Of a stretch of 51,238 bases of DNA, positions 50,401 to 51,238 are shown in pieces. Position 1 is the first letter of the stretch; each line of letters opens with the position of its first letter. Both the position numbers and the translations under genes were made by a program. Source of the DNA: Clostridiaceae bacterium (GTDB lineage: Bacteria > Bacillota > Clostridia > Acetivibrionales > DUMB01); NCBI GenBank assembly GCA_012840085.1, contig DUMB01000002.1, forward strand, positions 1 through 51,238, read 5' to 3'. The notes beneath the pieces were generated by a model, which was given only the letters and a program-made list of their open reading frames with translations, was not told the origin of the DNA and made no database searches.

Positions 50401-51238
50401 AAGATAGACGGAGTGACTGTGGAAGGCTTCAATCCTGTGACTACCGAGTATAATATAGTTCTGCCGTATGGCACAACAGAGGTACCTGTAGTAACGGCAA
50501 CAGCGACAGATACTAATGCGACCGTAACCATAACTCAGGCAGCAAGCCTGCCTGGCACTGCAACAATAGTAGTAACAGCAGAGGATGGAGTCACGACTAG
50601 GACTTATACAGTAAGCTTCACGGTAACACCTAACACTGATGCAAGCCTGAGTGAAATTAAAGTGAACGGTATAGCGATTACTGGCTTCGATCCTGAAGTT
50701 TTGGTATATGCAATAGAACTGCCATATGGAACTACAGAGGCACCTGTAGTAACTGCAACTGCAACAGATTCTAATGCTACTGTGACAATAACTCAGGCAG
50801 TAAGCTTGTCGGGCGAAGCAACAATCAAAGTAACAGCTGCTGATGGAGTAACAACAAAGACTTATACAGTGAGTTTCACAATAGCACCCAATACAGATGC
50901 AAGCTTGAACGATATTAAGGTAAACGGAATAGCTATTAGCGGCTTTGATCCTTCGAATACAGAGTATAATATAATTCTACCTTCCGGTACGACAGAAATA
51001 CCTATGGTTACAGCAACAGCTAAAGATTCCAATGCTACTGTAAACGTAACTCAGGCAGCAGGATTGCCAGGAGAAGCAACAATAGAAGTAACTGCGGAAG
51101 ATGGAATCACAACTAAGACATATAAAGTATACTTCACGGTAGCTTCTAACAACGATGCAAGCTTGAGTGATTTGAAGATAGATGGAGTGACTGTGGAAGA
51201 CTTCAATTCTTCGACTACCGAGTATAATGTAGTTCTGC
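23491..51238 (+). CDS. Giant secreted multidomain surface protein, 5' part (at least 9,249 aa; runs off the window)
   Basis: One reading frame with no stop from ATG 23491 to the window edge. GGGAGTGG lies 6 nt upstream. Residues 1-36 are a signal peptide (MMRLYGRKILNK, hydrophobic LLILSILFTIV, then VAFA before the cleavage site). Order of parts: acidic Ser/Pro/Asn repeats (77-234); a unique domain (about 240-365); about 16 FN3-like modules alternating with Ig-like modules (366-3570); PKD plus four CARDB-like modules (3,685-4,220); carboxypeptidase-regulatory-like and NEW3-like modules; a Gly-rich linker (near 4,930); a second PKD plus four CARDB block (5,482-6,020) and its followers; a helical insert (about 7,211-7,937); beta domains; cadherin-like repeats (from 8,446). 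No catalytic motif, dockerin or SLH was seen; the C-terminus is missing. Probably an extracellular adhesin or structural filament; the role is inference. Confidence 0.93.
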   Translation, partial: MMRLYGRKILNKTVSCLLILSILFTIVGESAFVAFAANDGIVVSGDQSASGQGELIIDVGGEDPLHTDSNSGGGAPSLPESNDNSGEAPLLIELNDDGQDSSLPESNDNSGKAPLFIELNDDGQDPSLPGSNNEGEATSLPESNDEGEDPSLPESDDDREDSSLPESNNKDEDPSLPESNNDSGDSLLPESNNESEVPSLPESNNEGEDPTLPESNDGSEDSLLPESSNDGVDSPFAKSIGIQSFGILSSGEPITLVDWYMDNDGVINREYVEYGWGFGVLFQSLNTVTSIEYSYSLDGSDWQNIDESMIFNDFGLEYVEENQWGRWIIVDFSELSDGQIFLRATATDEYENTVSVEQTVLKDVVAENVQNLTIASNEEGYGLVLSWTNPEDTGFVEVYRYWDYGDGYEDWYYLGSTEGTSYIDYDVYPYQEYTYMVVAYDMYGNSPDDPPTITGILEGRPIYLTYWYLSDDGVVNINNREWFYIRTEFVAEKDIISIDYMYSSDQNEWYSFDDHITWDTELQYYDYYNYWYRGIEADLSFLPDGTYYLKVTAEDSDGNTLSEEREFTVKTVAENVQNLTIAPNEKGYRLVLSWTNPEDTDFVEIYRYRDYGDGYEDWYYLGSTEGTSYIDYDVYPYQEYTYMVVAYDIYGNSPEDPPTITGTLEGKPIYLTYWYLSDDGVVNMYNKEWFYIETEFVAEKDIISIDYMYSSDQNEWYSFDDLISWDSGLQYYDYYNYWYRGIEVDLSSLTDGTYYLKVTAEDSDGNTLSEERELIVKTVAGNVQNLTIAPNEERTGLVLSWTNPEDTDYVEVLRYWDYGDGYGDWYCVERTYGTSCTDYDVYPYREYTYMVVAYDIYGNASVDPPTITGSIQGDPIYLIDWYVTDLGVVTSGNREYFYIDSTFAAEKDIVYIEYMYSSDRNEWYSLDDFVHWDTGLEYYTYENYWMRAIEADLSFLTDGTYYIKVTAEDSDGNILSEERELIVKTVAENVRNLTVTPNDKNNALIIRWENAEEYVRIEIYKSVYEGEGSEPYWSCIRTIYSNYETSYTDTDVYLYKTYIYKVVTYDNYWNSSASEPTVIGKLNADGIFTFYGWYLTDENFINAGNANSFWIEATFAAQNKMTGISFNYSTDGENWVSLEPLKTYDYGFYWYDYYNEGYREARFNLSSLPDGDIWIQAVGNDVLNNSCSESIKLRKDATPPENVTDFSVQVDTDNSALVLSWVNPAEDFSHVIVQRRMYSTSSWVTIANNINDNTYTDFSVTPGLEYEYRILTVDGVGNVSSGSESKFGVIPVERPICYEFVPVDGEETNNATRYYSATFIDSQEVKYIYIEVSTDGENWTLLNEGNTTPTKSNNYYSVSGYWNLPSDVEIVYQIKATACNASDITSSVTHTITVDRKAPDVPTNFKAENIPEGIYISWDNMPGAYRYYIVKEYLNGQNWSIYDYWYIYEPECSITDIWAQPGTVYRYTIYAIDKLGNQSGKAYTFGEHYQGPELEFEDDLFIIINNSVYTLRGQTEPGAEVTVNGTGVPVDAEGNFSYTVNLAEGLNTITVVASNTSGTHTRKQTVLLDTQIPTVYSYSPANNSTIGKQRSIYVEAQDGYNSRIKLIEIQVSPDDGNTWYTIGSMSENELTHGSYYSYGYYNWDTTAYIEGLGKLEDGAYKFRAIAHDRAGNMSNGTPVWIWILDNTAPAPPSNLTATPSVDRITLNWTANTESDLATSDRYSIYKSTTPGEGYVYITYTNTTSYTDTNVQSGVTYYYVITAKDRIGNESGYSNEVSASPLADVTPPTITYVNVSNGSTVGGPSVSLTFRATDDSPKDLQDFKFEYSSDGGETWTLIGSGKPSYTSGYYYRSQSWNTAGLVSGEYILRFTATDYSGNSSYTDRSVNLDVDASAPANVTAVVGEGTVTITWDAVPDTDFSRYEVYRSESIDGTYSWLTSIYSRTTTTYIDTTGTVGKTYYYKIRFIDTRGNYSDSEIVSATPADDMTPPVVTLISVYSPGSGTSTGGPNVRFEARATDNKAVASMDAEYSFDNGVTWSSQGISKETLYKSTDYYYIYFNWKTEGLSSGSYLIKVKAVDGAGNEGYLITETPWTLDLEVSAVTNLRHTPGDGSITLEWDPVTDPDLRSTNAYAVYRGDNPEGPFSLIYTIYNKNTTYYTNTGLVPLTTYYYLIESTDTYGNKARCAPIAATTLADETAPVITRVEPSAQTKIGGTASSFFFRVYFTDNSGSTGAWATMDYSLNGSDWIPVDSLAGPYYYNGTYGYYFSGEIPAEKLSTGLLSIRHNVYDRWGNLAEIIVDYQVDLTPPGPPENLTATYGTGQIILSWEAPQDTDVNGYYIYRANSIDGPYSNIRTNPGRTNTTYTDTSVQTGLTYYYKVVAYDGIGFTSTDSNIAAAAALADSEPPEIISMEPEEGTLFWRLPSITVTAVDNMALSSITLTYSLDGNTWYPVATIATMGTANFRWDASSLNGDVLIRAIARDSVGNTSEPVIKTYRFDNMAPPVPTGVKATGGLYSATVSWQPVAADDLKGYKVYFGTSEDNLAYCATVDKTATYYIEEDLTPGETVYFAVSSFDNLGNESEKSQVAAATVKHDEVTLTVSPDTAGPGETLTFTGTGYKPGEVTELIMDGSLVVAYKAADVDGNVVISWRFLKNVYPGIHTFTLRGRSSNASAQVEFTADVVIPKAPAGLEAEPGQVEINISWQPVTGTDIKHYKIYRAVYEDEQWGEYVLIADQIKNTTYKDINVETGKQYRYQVAAEDIYGNLGQLSDAVEAVPFEDITSPLASNFKTSRKGDILELSVEVSDNIGVKEVLFAYNEDNVWYELEPVIVNSGRNVKVLAAFSWDTSALSDGYYEIRARAFDRAGNVSVPVSKIIYIRTSPPEAPENINAIAGEMRVDVSWKNVVDAELDIYRLYRSTNGGGYVLIQETKLLTYIDRDVEAGESYTYKVTAVDTYGHESVPVLSDTVTVLPDETPPEISGLIPADGSKVGGNVSISVVASDNVGIAGIDFAYSEDGDSWIDIQKNTTGSAVWNTLDQIPDGLYYIRAVARDRAGNETVLTGSFTVDNTAPAAPVLAGSPSELKVILSWQPGNLLDDLDHYRVYRASSEEGNYQQVGQTKDIVFTDTGMPVNEDSFYAVTAVDELGNESDRSNIVRLRPGLDVTPPEIDKFEPLSSTPLRGEVIITVHATDNAEVSKYIFSYRSVEEDGKDDGNNWIGLGEVTADGSNDAVLNWNTLETGAEEEPLYPDGNCQVRVTVVDINGNASESIQEYTIANNPPAAPQGLRVDAGEWKLVVSWEPVNRSDVDHYKLYRMIEGGSWELIVNSTTSNVHVDKMCDPTKVYYYRVSVVNDLGRESVLSEIASGQALHQTTLPIITQLNPTEFSRFNSSASISVKATDLVGIKNILYEYGVLGDSTFIPDGLTWHEIADTVPAYDGRVYSSTLSWDVSHLAPGYYALRVTAVNYGNKDNSLIMRYLIDRTPPDAPSGVTVIDPQSGGELDISWQRSMAEDTDHYEIYRSEDPNGTFEKIGETKSLIYRDLNLVNGKAYYYMIKAVDGAGNTSGFTQWAGAVPTAKSDLAMLEVTADPLAPAYGRSARIIASVTNLGFAKARGTVIFTIGEGENSEEIGRTEIVLGQAETREAVINWTVPQGLSTPVHIYARVNTDAGTEDIDENNNLAVQSFRLNKPPMAEIIVPASVKSGEMVTFDGRSSQDDDGNIVSYLWRTGDGNVEKKGSTATHMYQIPGEYTIELTVRDNDNCETKATATISVSENRPDLIVTDISWSPKDPVEGDVVQINATIGNQGYGTANMGFLVGFYIDGKYMGYRKVEQHLEVGQTVNVPFSWIATPGIHVLKVVANDLLDNLKESSLDNNYKTCALSSQAVNFPDVEVVSVSWAPDDLLDLSSEDPFVYRARITNKGSSAAERFFVSLYIDGEWQAKQHVNYLAPGSSQDITFVMKPLSGSHTITVKADDPVPALAELVTNNNSMSVKTPEFSVSYPKLAIGDITWRPVETVLTDGTSLTIETKVANISTLDITHRFWVDFLVDGSLIKSLSVDRLAAGEEKELWVRWPVTPGVHTIQVIADSQGTVCEGEYGAVRKAETPELELIYPDLTISDITWSPLTLKYGRSVSFIVRVSNQSVATVFDSFNVSLYVDNQKVIGRRVEGLRGHSTAIVGINYPLSLVGTHTIKVVIDDENKLTLSPPGPDTRRTWERTFEIEDALMMNVTSPKEEPDLGYAIYTTGNDFIPVTADLHLGSNPKKNLGPEDGASVTYTLEPANENAETITGYLGFDPIKRIFKGEIPVLRLETGMYTLIVEGTDGIEAVTRDVDIMIIRELIGIISTEKDEYQRGEYVKFSGVLRYKDGTPASNISTAAIKIDNTEYPVEVDVDGRFEYSKMFAPGDYFAQITVDQVSCGYTSFTVWGLYTRPSNLTLVASKNSQFPVVIEVYNPTIGKAVTGLTAQLIDLTPGSNVRATLDTSTLGSNIPAESSASVVLNVNAPLEVSDTAEYQVKFSTAEGAEATANIKLLLRPAVPFPVLDTYSLPLATNPGKSLVRTVKLTNKGLGRMTDVRIVPPASLPWVIPQGLGDTELEPGEWTTFDILISPPENTPLGYYQDKITLTDGKYSVSMDIGVEITTANTGSLTFLVQDEGGVRVANAEVTLIGKEPLIRIVGGKESVYYHNFMARTDENGIAVFIDKPIGDYKYIVRSLATRTLNGETQIMPASEASLVTVTVENEPVKIEWTVTPTTISDEYDIQLKMVFGANLPKPKFGIMPPWITIPTQVEEPMILEATIVNLSLITITDVVAEVERENFTDTGISIVGGGYIGDLAPHESAKIKIRVAPGRYILRTDNGEALNYIRFYGNYVSFDPDTGLPKDPPEGISAKIPMYNPTPQVVKVEVKTFESEESVVMELSMGGGMKITGGGPGIDGGGGGSAGGESAGVYEVMTLTIDQKATLERQAFNATLRITNGYGTKALENLSVRVIITDLDGREVTDNMFIIPTGLTGMTAIDGSDSLSPGKALVADWQLIPGEGLGGTDPDGQVYLAKAIISYYIDGRYIETQTQSEEITIVPQPKIKLHYYLPKEVIAGEPFRLGVIAENIGDGWGRNLTINSGQIKIESNQAGVMADIRIIGTSFGSYNGGGFKLTLGDIPPHSQVGGYWIVNWTSYEDTQDYEKPPKGEFREFTATLSHRDYKGVQLNPLIVGVTTEIIGKDNLFADAVDPDMALTLIDEGYTGFPSYLINMKYGIRLPIYVPESLEVTKQPETHDRTLMFRVPVPEGDPMAPDTPRYQVLLLKDPLPGVSIRSVRRIVEGNEDLNATLSYNNVWKANGNLYIVDEVPRDEEQYYQCSYLIDFRSGAQITAVEYAQWAYTESASDLERDRYLVWYDIGHLPDEGDRVSIRACVYNTGSDSEFGTVDFFIVREGSGQEIKIGQGNYSLEPLHHKYIYTEWRSEEGGNYKIIARIRDNDSPEATGETRMKVNYRPYADAGVDFSTDVLTPTRFDGTRSFDKDGYIINAIWDFGDGESASGLTPTHKYLNSGTYKVKVTVTDNNWASSTAEMQITVRETRADLRVTNIWISPESPEEGEVVTVTGTIYNGGYATTDKPFLVSFYVDYKYQNYVRIMEPIAPGESKNVSFTWMNTPGNHMFTIKANDFGHPVDEADFENNQRSIPLDTDHAYFPNLKVNSVNWGGPLNGISGWNDIVTITAEIENDGTADAESFNVAFFIDGELARTQRVPGLSCNPDSNKVIVGMDWRITEPGVHTITVVADSPIPHLVELDNTDNAFEIETPEISLVYPDIAIKNIAFSPNNGVLRHGQPLIILVTVVNNGETSTNGPFTVTFYAGGEYLGIREIGELEAKKEATTAFVWNRPQSGINEIRAIIDERDVIKEENEKNNIIEAETPEMYVKLPELTVESVETDSPTGTARYGDTLTTSIRLKNTGEAPINIGFTTALFVNEKQVGSFVTPNGLLQGETTVGTIQWKAEALPTSPHYRLAVYADVNGAVNLDNREKANFNTEYTVIGALEIDGWSEREIWTVAEKPVFKLLSRSTDEPWKLLGPENGVSAIIQVYGFENVVEGVPQGEPLWEGDMTYDSLEGAFVGEIDPALTGDGLTPGSYWAYVVAQRGEEEVASAISFKLVQDYSVTVDIEKTNYNVDELIVMNGQVKDIEGNPLAGIPVRLSVIGEEEFICDSEYIEDEDRLVPLVSDEEGRFRSSLLLPYGYGGTYSLTAYANLEGAEKASKSKVFYVEGPYLALPEEIKVTQGYTVKQEVSLTNVGTINLSGFEFSSRFPEGAALDGVFTGNIPELLGPGSQEFFTLELSAAADVEPGEYEAVFTVQTQEGYYTNMTVKVIVEKAVPKYRIDVNGEQSRKKITAALKPGETATKIIHVANEGTAPIVDIQVAPPAKLPWITISASGTELVLPIKGRSIRDENTLASILVTITPEIQVAPGYYDDEITITSNAGEAKVPLRIYVGPEKVGTIVLQMVDQDYIPIPEAAVSLYGPHSTPGEQPAAPTVHRGTALYDGTVTFMNIQAGTYTLTARAPYHKDIQMSLEVPALIDLEPLPVQMEKIPFTLSYDYRTLSETQSAIVTGGDYYQAVLRASLPPAEPLPSLVANYPGSEFWYTYQLSEAGNNFAVRNPSTEGSVYDVEARIVNMDEALPEGSIRLRLKNQTGGTAILSLGEFGPEAAEEIYWDVDLNKFYDPADIQPMGTEWDYQVIFPEGATPERIAAWEKILGYDHTVLRMDYDEETGIYHYHIVPKKTVAQPYIPDNRIPKFYGDNYIFDFKILFTGNRFATNGEWENISYEVPVRLHYQSHDAMSVPVPDDDRQDTKVMAAFTKESKTPPVKKKRTYPWYPPTKQQLRIWQTLEQASGDSRYFSKNFLASISSAPAEKPEQIGPAVGDLSFSQEVATEQEVFTARFNLYNPSKYKLLENVNLEVIVTDGVIDENGKLSEGARIYNNRFNIKPLIAINGKPIDSGPGVMSLMSVMSEPVGQQGDYDDSAGNGVCNWTLLPDSELSVLWQLNADPGLGETRMYNDDMDTQLLKLAEHLHNTATYTAYIHYSFILDGQQYQGYTKGQQIRVEPQPKLFISYALEKQQGDVYDFIIKATNAGDGTARNVTFGMPSIPGMGEGQVIQVLSSYSDFAGESQGAASLNLGDIEPDETVAGKFTIMGAGLENVAKLPTVTVETRRSVSNPNIIAVPLTMQRAYNRDFGILSEEIDRLEENLHKIMERTGSDLGGVVVDAFDFARQQQIIAYWGAMIDHTKAFINLLNFVNAYKPKTGTIWDFYKSDGDDDDDDDDKPVKKPKKDDDKDGKEGDKKDDGDIKEEEYIQLKLMYKDAFSNKNNVFMNSLKDALQSNLESLLKAVPEKAGQIRAALSSLSSMTINDIALVAYYYVMRTALKDVIEKWEEEIDDIKSERASRTGKYITSARLSELSENSLLRLLNENPHINWKEEGKEFLTYREKAADYQQQAGVAFNSAGMHIGEQKEKWFNMGRDLFDACKENQTQAVSALEKLIQKADEEVKPTLDMLKKIYLEKVIFSNEPLKLAKAQYERELAVEDNKKQLEKIEGNLKSLNIEPGIFDIGAPSLGKITDLYNAFTDVKELTAVCEILPSWAESLGRLVSDASMEGYAPDKMGQMLQSFVDEIYALTGGREIPEYRMNEFVSELQKTDSGSMRGKLLLNEAIMYLPFYADVSRKSIAGDDGSFIPDSTDEMILAMRKEVKNADKFDIYGMQEKVTELLNKARAIVDVYRNPADTPSYYPTEVLINYLKNVNTKLENGWKLGNYPNLWLYDGHEDNIVPVNYNLGETYQAQYDFYMTLASSGSLLEERYMIETQKIFGMYTNLMSTMLGELTLGTIASATFGTLNSYYNEALGMWESSLVERQGAVNAMVGQHLANNYLVISNALSREVGVAQSVLNVLDTVDRWRKIDPPLPVTVKSFQIPDVIIENGSITEDDAVLVIRNDHTGTLDIAPYLFIFDARGQVSTYDGDYVSIQPGENAIIRIPFVIPRSTLVDAGGYFGALFFEVSEPGTMSIGGTKGPYLSYFFAGSRREIDAVRTAYKTYQPLGREIGAGEQDRQEFNVSADAGELRIFLAAQPGVRLEWSITDPNGNSISTILNTENGTVFNNISNAQVGNLYNSGDFIRILNPVGGKYTVSVSVPEDALDTCYTVGVLEIPDLGAVPDITAQKEVYSADREPAFKIQIFETANRYGIDNISYSISDLTGENGNTIPADAISFTGKDGTDLPVYLPVGGGTTIIGQIDVPAYIPDGKYEGTVSITIEGTNLNPGLCSLTGSFPEYVQGASWTAVSWTEGEFGKPVYNKLTYTYPISFVLDTSVPEAPHEFIVHDPEAATPNIVKVEGAVNGNPLVCILIDDTAAALLPVGENGEFSASLLLYQPGTYEIKARSVNLLGTYSEPTAAWQVEITGVGPNYGTDATLSALMIDGQMIPNFAADVFDYYVTLPSGTTEVPEVSAVASDSNADVKITQAATANGTAVVVVTAEDKMNKNIYSIHFSVASSNNATLREIKVNGTAVSGFDPSITAYTVKVPYGTAEVPLVTAEASDANATVTVTQAGSVTGTAMIRVVATDGITEQIYIVKFMLEANTDASLSDLKIDGVTVEGFDPSTIEYNVILPYGTTEAPEVTATATDAKATVTITQATSLPGEATIVVTAEDGVTIRTYTVIFTIAPNNDASLSEIKVNGIAITGFDTEVLAYAVELPYGTIEAPEVTATATDANATVTITQAASLPGTATIVVTAADGVTTKTYTVSFTIAPNTDASLSDLKIDGEIVEGFDPEVLAYAIELPYGTTEIPVVTATATDANATVTITQAASLPGTATIKVTAEDGVTTKTYTVSFTIAPNTDASLSNIKVNGIAITGFNSATTEYNVVLPYGTTEVPVVTATATDTNATVTITQAAGLPGTAIIKVTAEDGVTTRTYTVSFTVAPNTDASLSDLKIDGVTVEGFNPVTTEYNIVLPYGTTEVPVVTATATDTNATVTITQAASLPGTATIVVTAEDGVTTRTYTVSFTVTPNTDASLSEIKVNGIAITGFDPEVLVYAIELPYGTTEAPVVTATATDSNATVTITQAVSLSGEATIKVTAADGVTTKTYTVSFTIAPNTDASLNDIKVNGIAISGFDPSNTEYNIILPSGTTEIPMVTATAKDSNATVNVTQAAGLPGEATIEVTAEDGITTKTYKVYFTVASNNDASLSDLKIDGVTVEDFNSSTTEYNVVL
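23719..24192 (+). repeat. Acidic low-complexity repeats in the giant gene (25-aa x2, then 12-aa x9)
   Basis: Two near-identical 75-nt units (23719-23793, 23794-23868) are followed by nine 36-nt units (23869, 23905, 23941, 23977, 24013, 24049, 24085, 24121, 24157) encoding variants of SLPESNDEGEDP. This gives a strongly acidic, Ser/Pro/Asn-rich, probably disordered linker right after the signal peptide. The same repetition makes meaningless open frames on other strands. Confidence 0.9.
24586..26448 (+). repeat. Three near-identical 621-bp tandem units in the giant gene
   Basis: Units 24586-25206, 25207-25827 and 25828-26448, each exactly 207 codons and each an FN3-like module (AENVQNLTIA...LVLSWTNPED) plus an Ig-like module (VDWY/TYWYLSDDGVV...YYLKVTAEDSDGN). 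Long stretches are identical in DNA between units 1 and 2, with differences of a few percent up to about ten percent by eye. A fourth, divergent unit begins at 26449. Very rich in Tyr, Trp and Asp (for example RYWDYGDGYEDWYYLG). Confidence 0.92.
26449..34200 (+). other. FN3/Ig-like module array in the giant protein
   Basis: FN3-like modules start near 26449, 27079, 27676, 28555, 29161, 29773, 30397, 30982, 31528, 32125, 32682, 33310 and 33919, recognised by PPxxPxNLTA, LSWxPV, YxIYRS, YTDTNVxxGxTYYYKVTAxDxxGNES. Ig-like spacers with YSxDGxxW and SGxYxxRxxAxDxxGN alternate with them, so the FN3 modules recur about every 560-630 nt. A Big-type module (27961-28206, LRGQTEPGAEVTVNGTGVPV) and a TIG-like one (about 31270-31520, FTGTGYKPGEVTELIMDG) interrupt the pattern. 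Confidence 0.8.
34207..36150 (+). other. CARDB/PKD block 1 of the giant protein
   Basis: A CARDB-like module (34207-34530) is followed by a PKD domain (34543-34795, with FDGRSSQDDDGNIVSYLW and HMYQIPGEYTIELTVRDND). Four CARDB modules follow, starting near 34801, 35140, 35480 and 35815, each with PDLxVxxIxWxP at the start, GxHTIxVxAD near the end and an ENN-like turn. CARDB and PKD modules are extracellular adhesion or spacer folds. Confidence 0.8.
39934..41570 (+). other. CARDB/PKD block 2 of the giant protein
   Basis: A PKD domain (39934-40190, with FDGTRSFDKDGYIINAIWDF and THKYLNSGTYKVKVTVTDNN) is followed by four CARDB modules starting near 40201, 40540, 40880 and 41220. The order and the following modules mirror block 1 about 5.4 kb upstream. 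Confidence 0.8.
44452..44478 (+). repeat. 9-bp triplicate microrepeat in the giant gene
   Basis: GTAATGAGC, TTAATGAGC, GTAATGAGC in tandem, coding VMSLMSVMS. Being a multiple of three, slippage would change length without breaking the frame. Confidence 0.75.
45120..47300 (+). other. Predicted helical insert with Asp8 tract in the giant protein
   Basis: About 730 residues (7,211-7,937) of charged, Leu/Ala/Lys/Glu-rich sequence unlike the beta modules on both sides. Heptad-like stretches include EEIDRLEENLHKIMERTG, KDVIEKWEEEIDDIKSERA and KQLEKIEGNLKSL. A linker with eight consecutive Asp codons (45391-45414) is followed by Lys/Asp-rich sequence to about 45500. Hydrophobic segments are short, so a membrane span is not supported. 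I do not recognise the domain. Confidence 0.75.
48826..51238 (+). repeat. Cadherin-like beta-sandwich repeats (258 bp, at least 10 copies) in the giant gene
   Basis: Units start at 48826, 49087, 49342, 49600, 49858, 50116, 50374, 50632, 50890 and 51148 (cut by the window edge). From 49342 each is exactly 258 bp (86 aa). The pattern is NTDASLSDLKIDG, GFDP, TEYNVVLPYGTTE, VTATATD, ATVTITQA, TIVVTAEDGVTT, TYTVSFTIAP, typical of the cadherin-like beta-sandwich family (PF12733 type). The first two copies are the most divergent. Confidence 0.92.

Noticed and set aside
24358..51000. Many antisense and out-of-frame ORFs of 60-170 codons across the giant gene
   Set aside because: The main frame is continuous and codes for recognisable repeated domains; the others repeat with the modules and lack start signals.

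Overview
The window looks like a chromosomal segment of a low-to-moderate GC clostridial Firmicute. A cellulolytic lineage near Acetivibrio/Hungateiclostridium is my inference from gene content, not a database match. The evidence is a long Bacillus/Clostridium-type SRP RNA, a T-box leader ahead of branched-chain amino acid genes, the dnaX-ebfC-recR order, frequent TTG/GTG starts behind strong Shine-Dalgarno sequences, and large secreted multi-domain proteins.

Layout. 1-3.1 kb (minus strand): the DNA replication and repair operon dnaX-ebfC-recR, ending in a terminator. 3.3-3.7 kb (minus): SRP RNA with its own promoter and terminator. 3.7-4.3 kb: a decayed leader-like ORF and a 53-aa small ORF. 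4.3-6.0 kb (minus): two tandem RMD1/DUF155-type membrane protein genes. 6.4-8.2 kb (plus): galU and an unknown exported protein, separated by a 16-bp perfect hairpin. 8.2-8.65 kb: a cluster of REP-like palindromes. 8.66-11.5 kb (minus): a secreted phosphodiester glycosidase-type protein. 11.9 kb: tRNA-Pro(UGG). 12.2-14.0 kb: a 17-bp tandem array in front of an FGGY sugar kinase gene. 14.2-21.4 kb: T-box leader, then ilvB, ilvN, ilvC, leuA and cimA, i.e. leucine/valine synthesis plus the citramalate route to isoleucine, with a second REP-like cluster between ilvC and leuA. 21.4-22.3 kb: a small gene behind a promoter that overlaps a perfect palindrome, then short repeats and a 56-aa ORF. 22.3-23.2 kb (minus): an AraC-family regulator.

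From 23,491 to the right edge, more than half the window is one uninterrupted plus-strand reading frame of at least 9,249 codons with no stop: a secreted protein of about 1 MDa or more. In order it has a signal peptide, an acidic Ser/Pro/Asn repeat linker, about 16 fibronectin-III-like modules alternating with Ig-like modules (three copies being near-identical 621-bp tandem units), two related super-blocks each starting PKD then four CARDB-like modules, a roughly 730-residue predicted helical insert with an Asp8 tract, further beta-sandwich modules, and an array of cadherin-like beta-sandwich repeats of 86 aa that alternate between two sub-types and are still running at the window edge. The divergent AraC-family gene is the natural candidate regulator. 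The C-terminus, and so the surface-anchoring mode, lies outside the window. This giant protein is the most unusual item here. The REP-like clusters, the 17-bp array and the operator-like palindrome are the most interesting non-coding signals.
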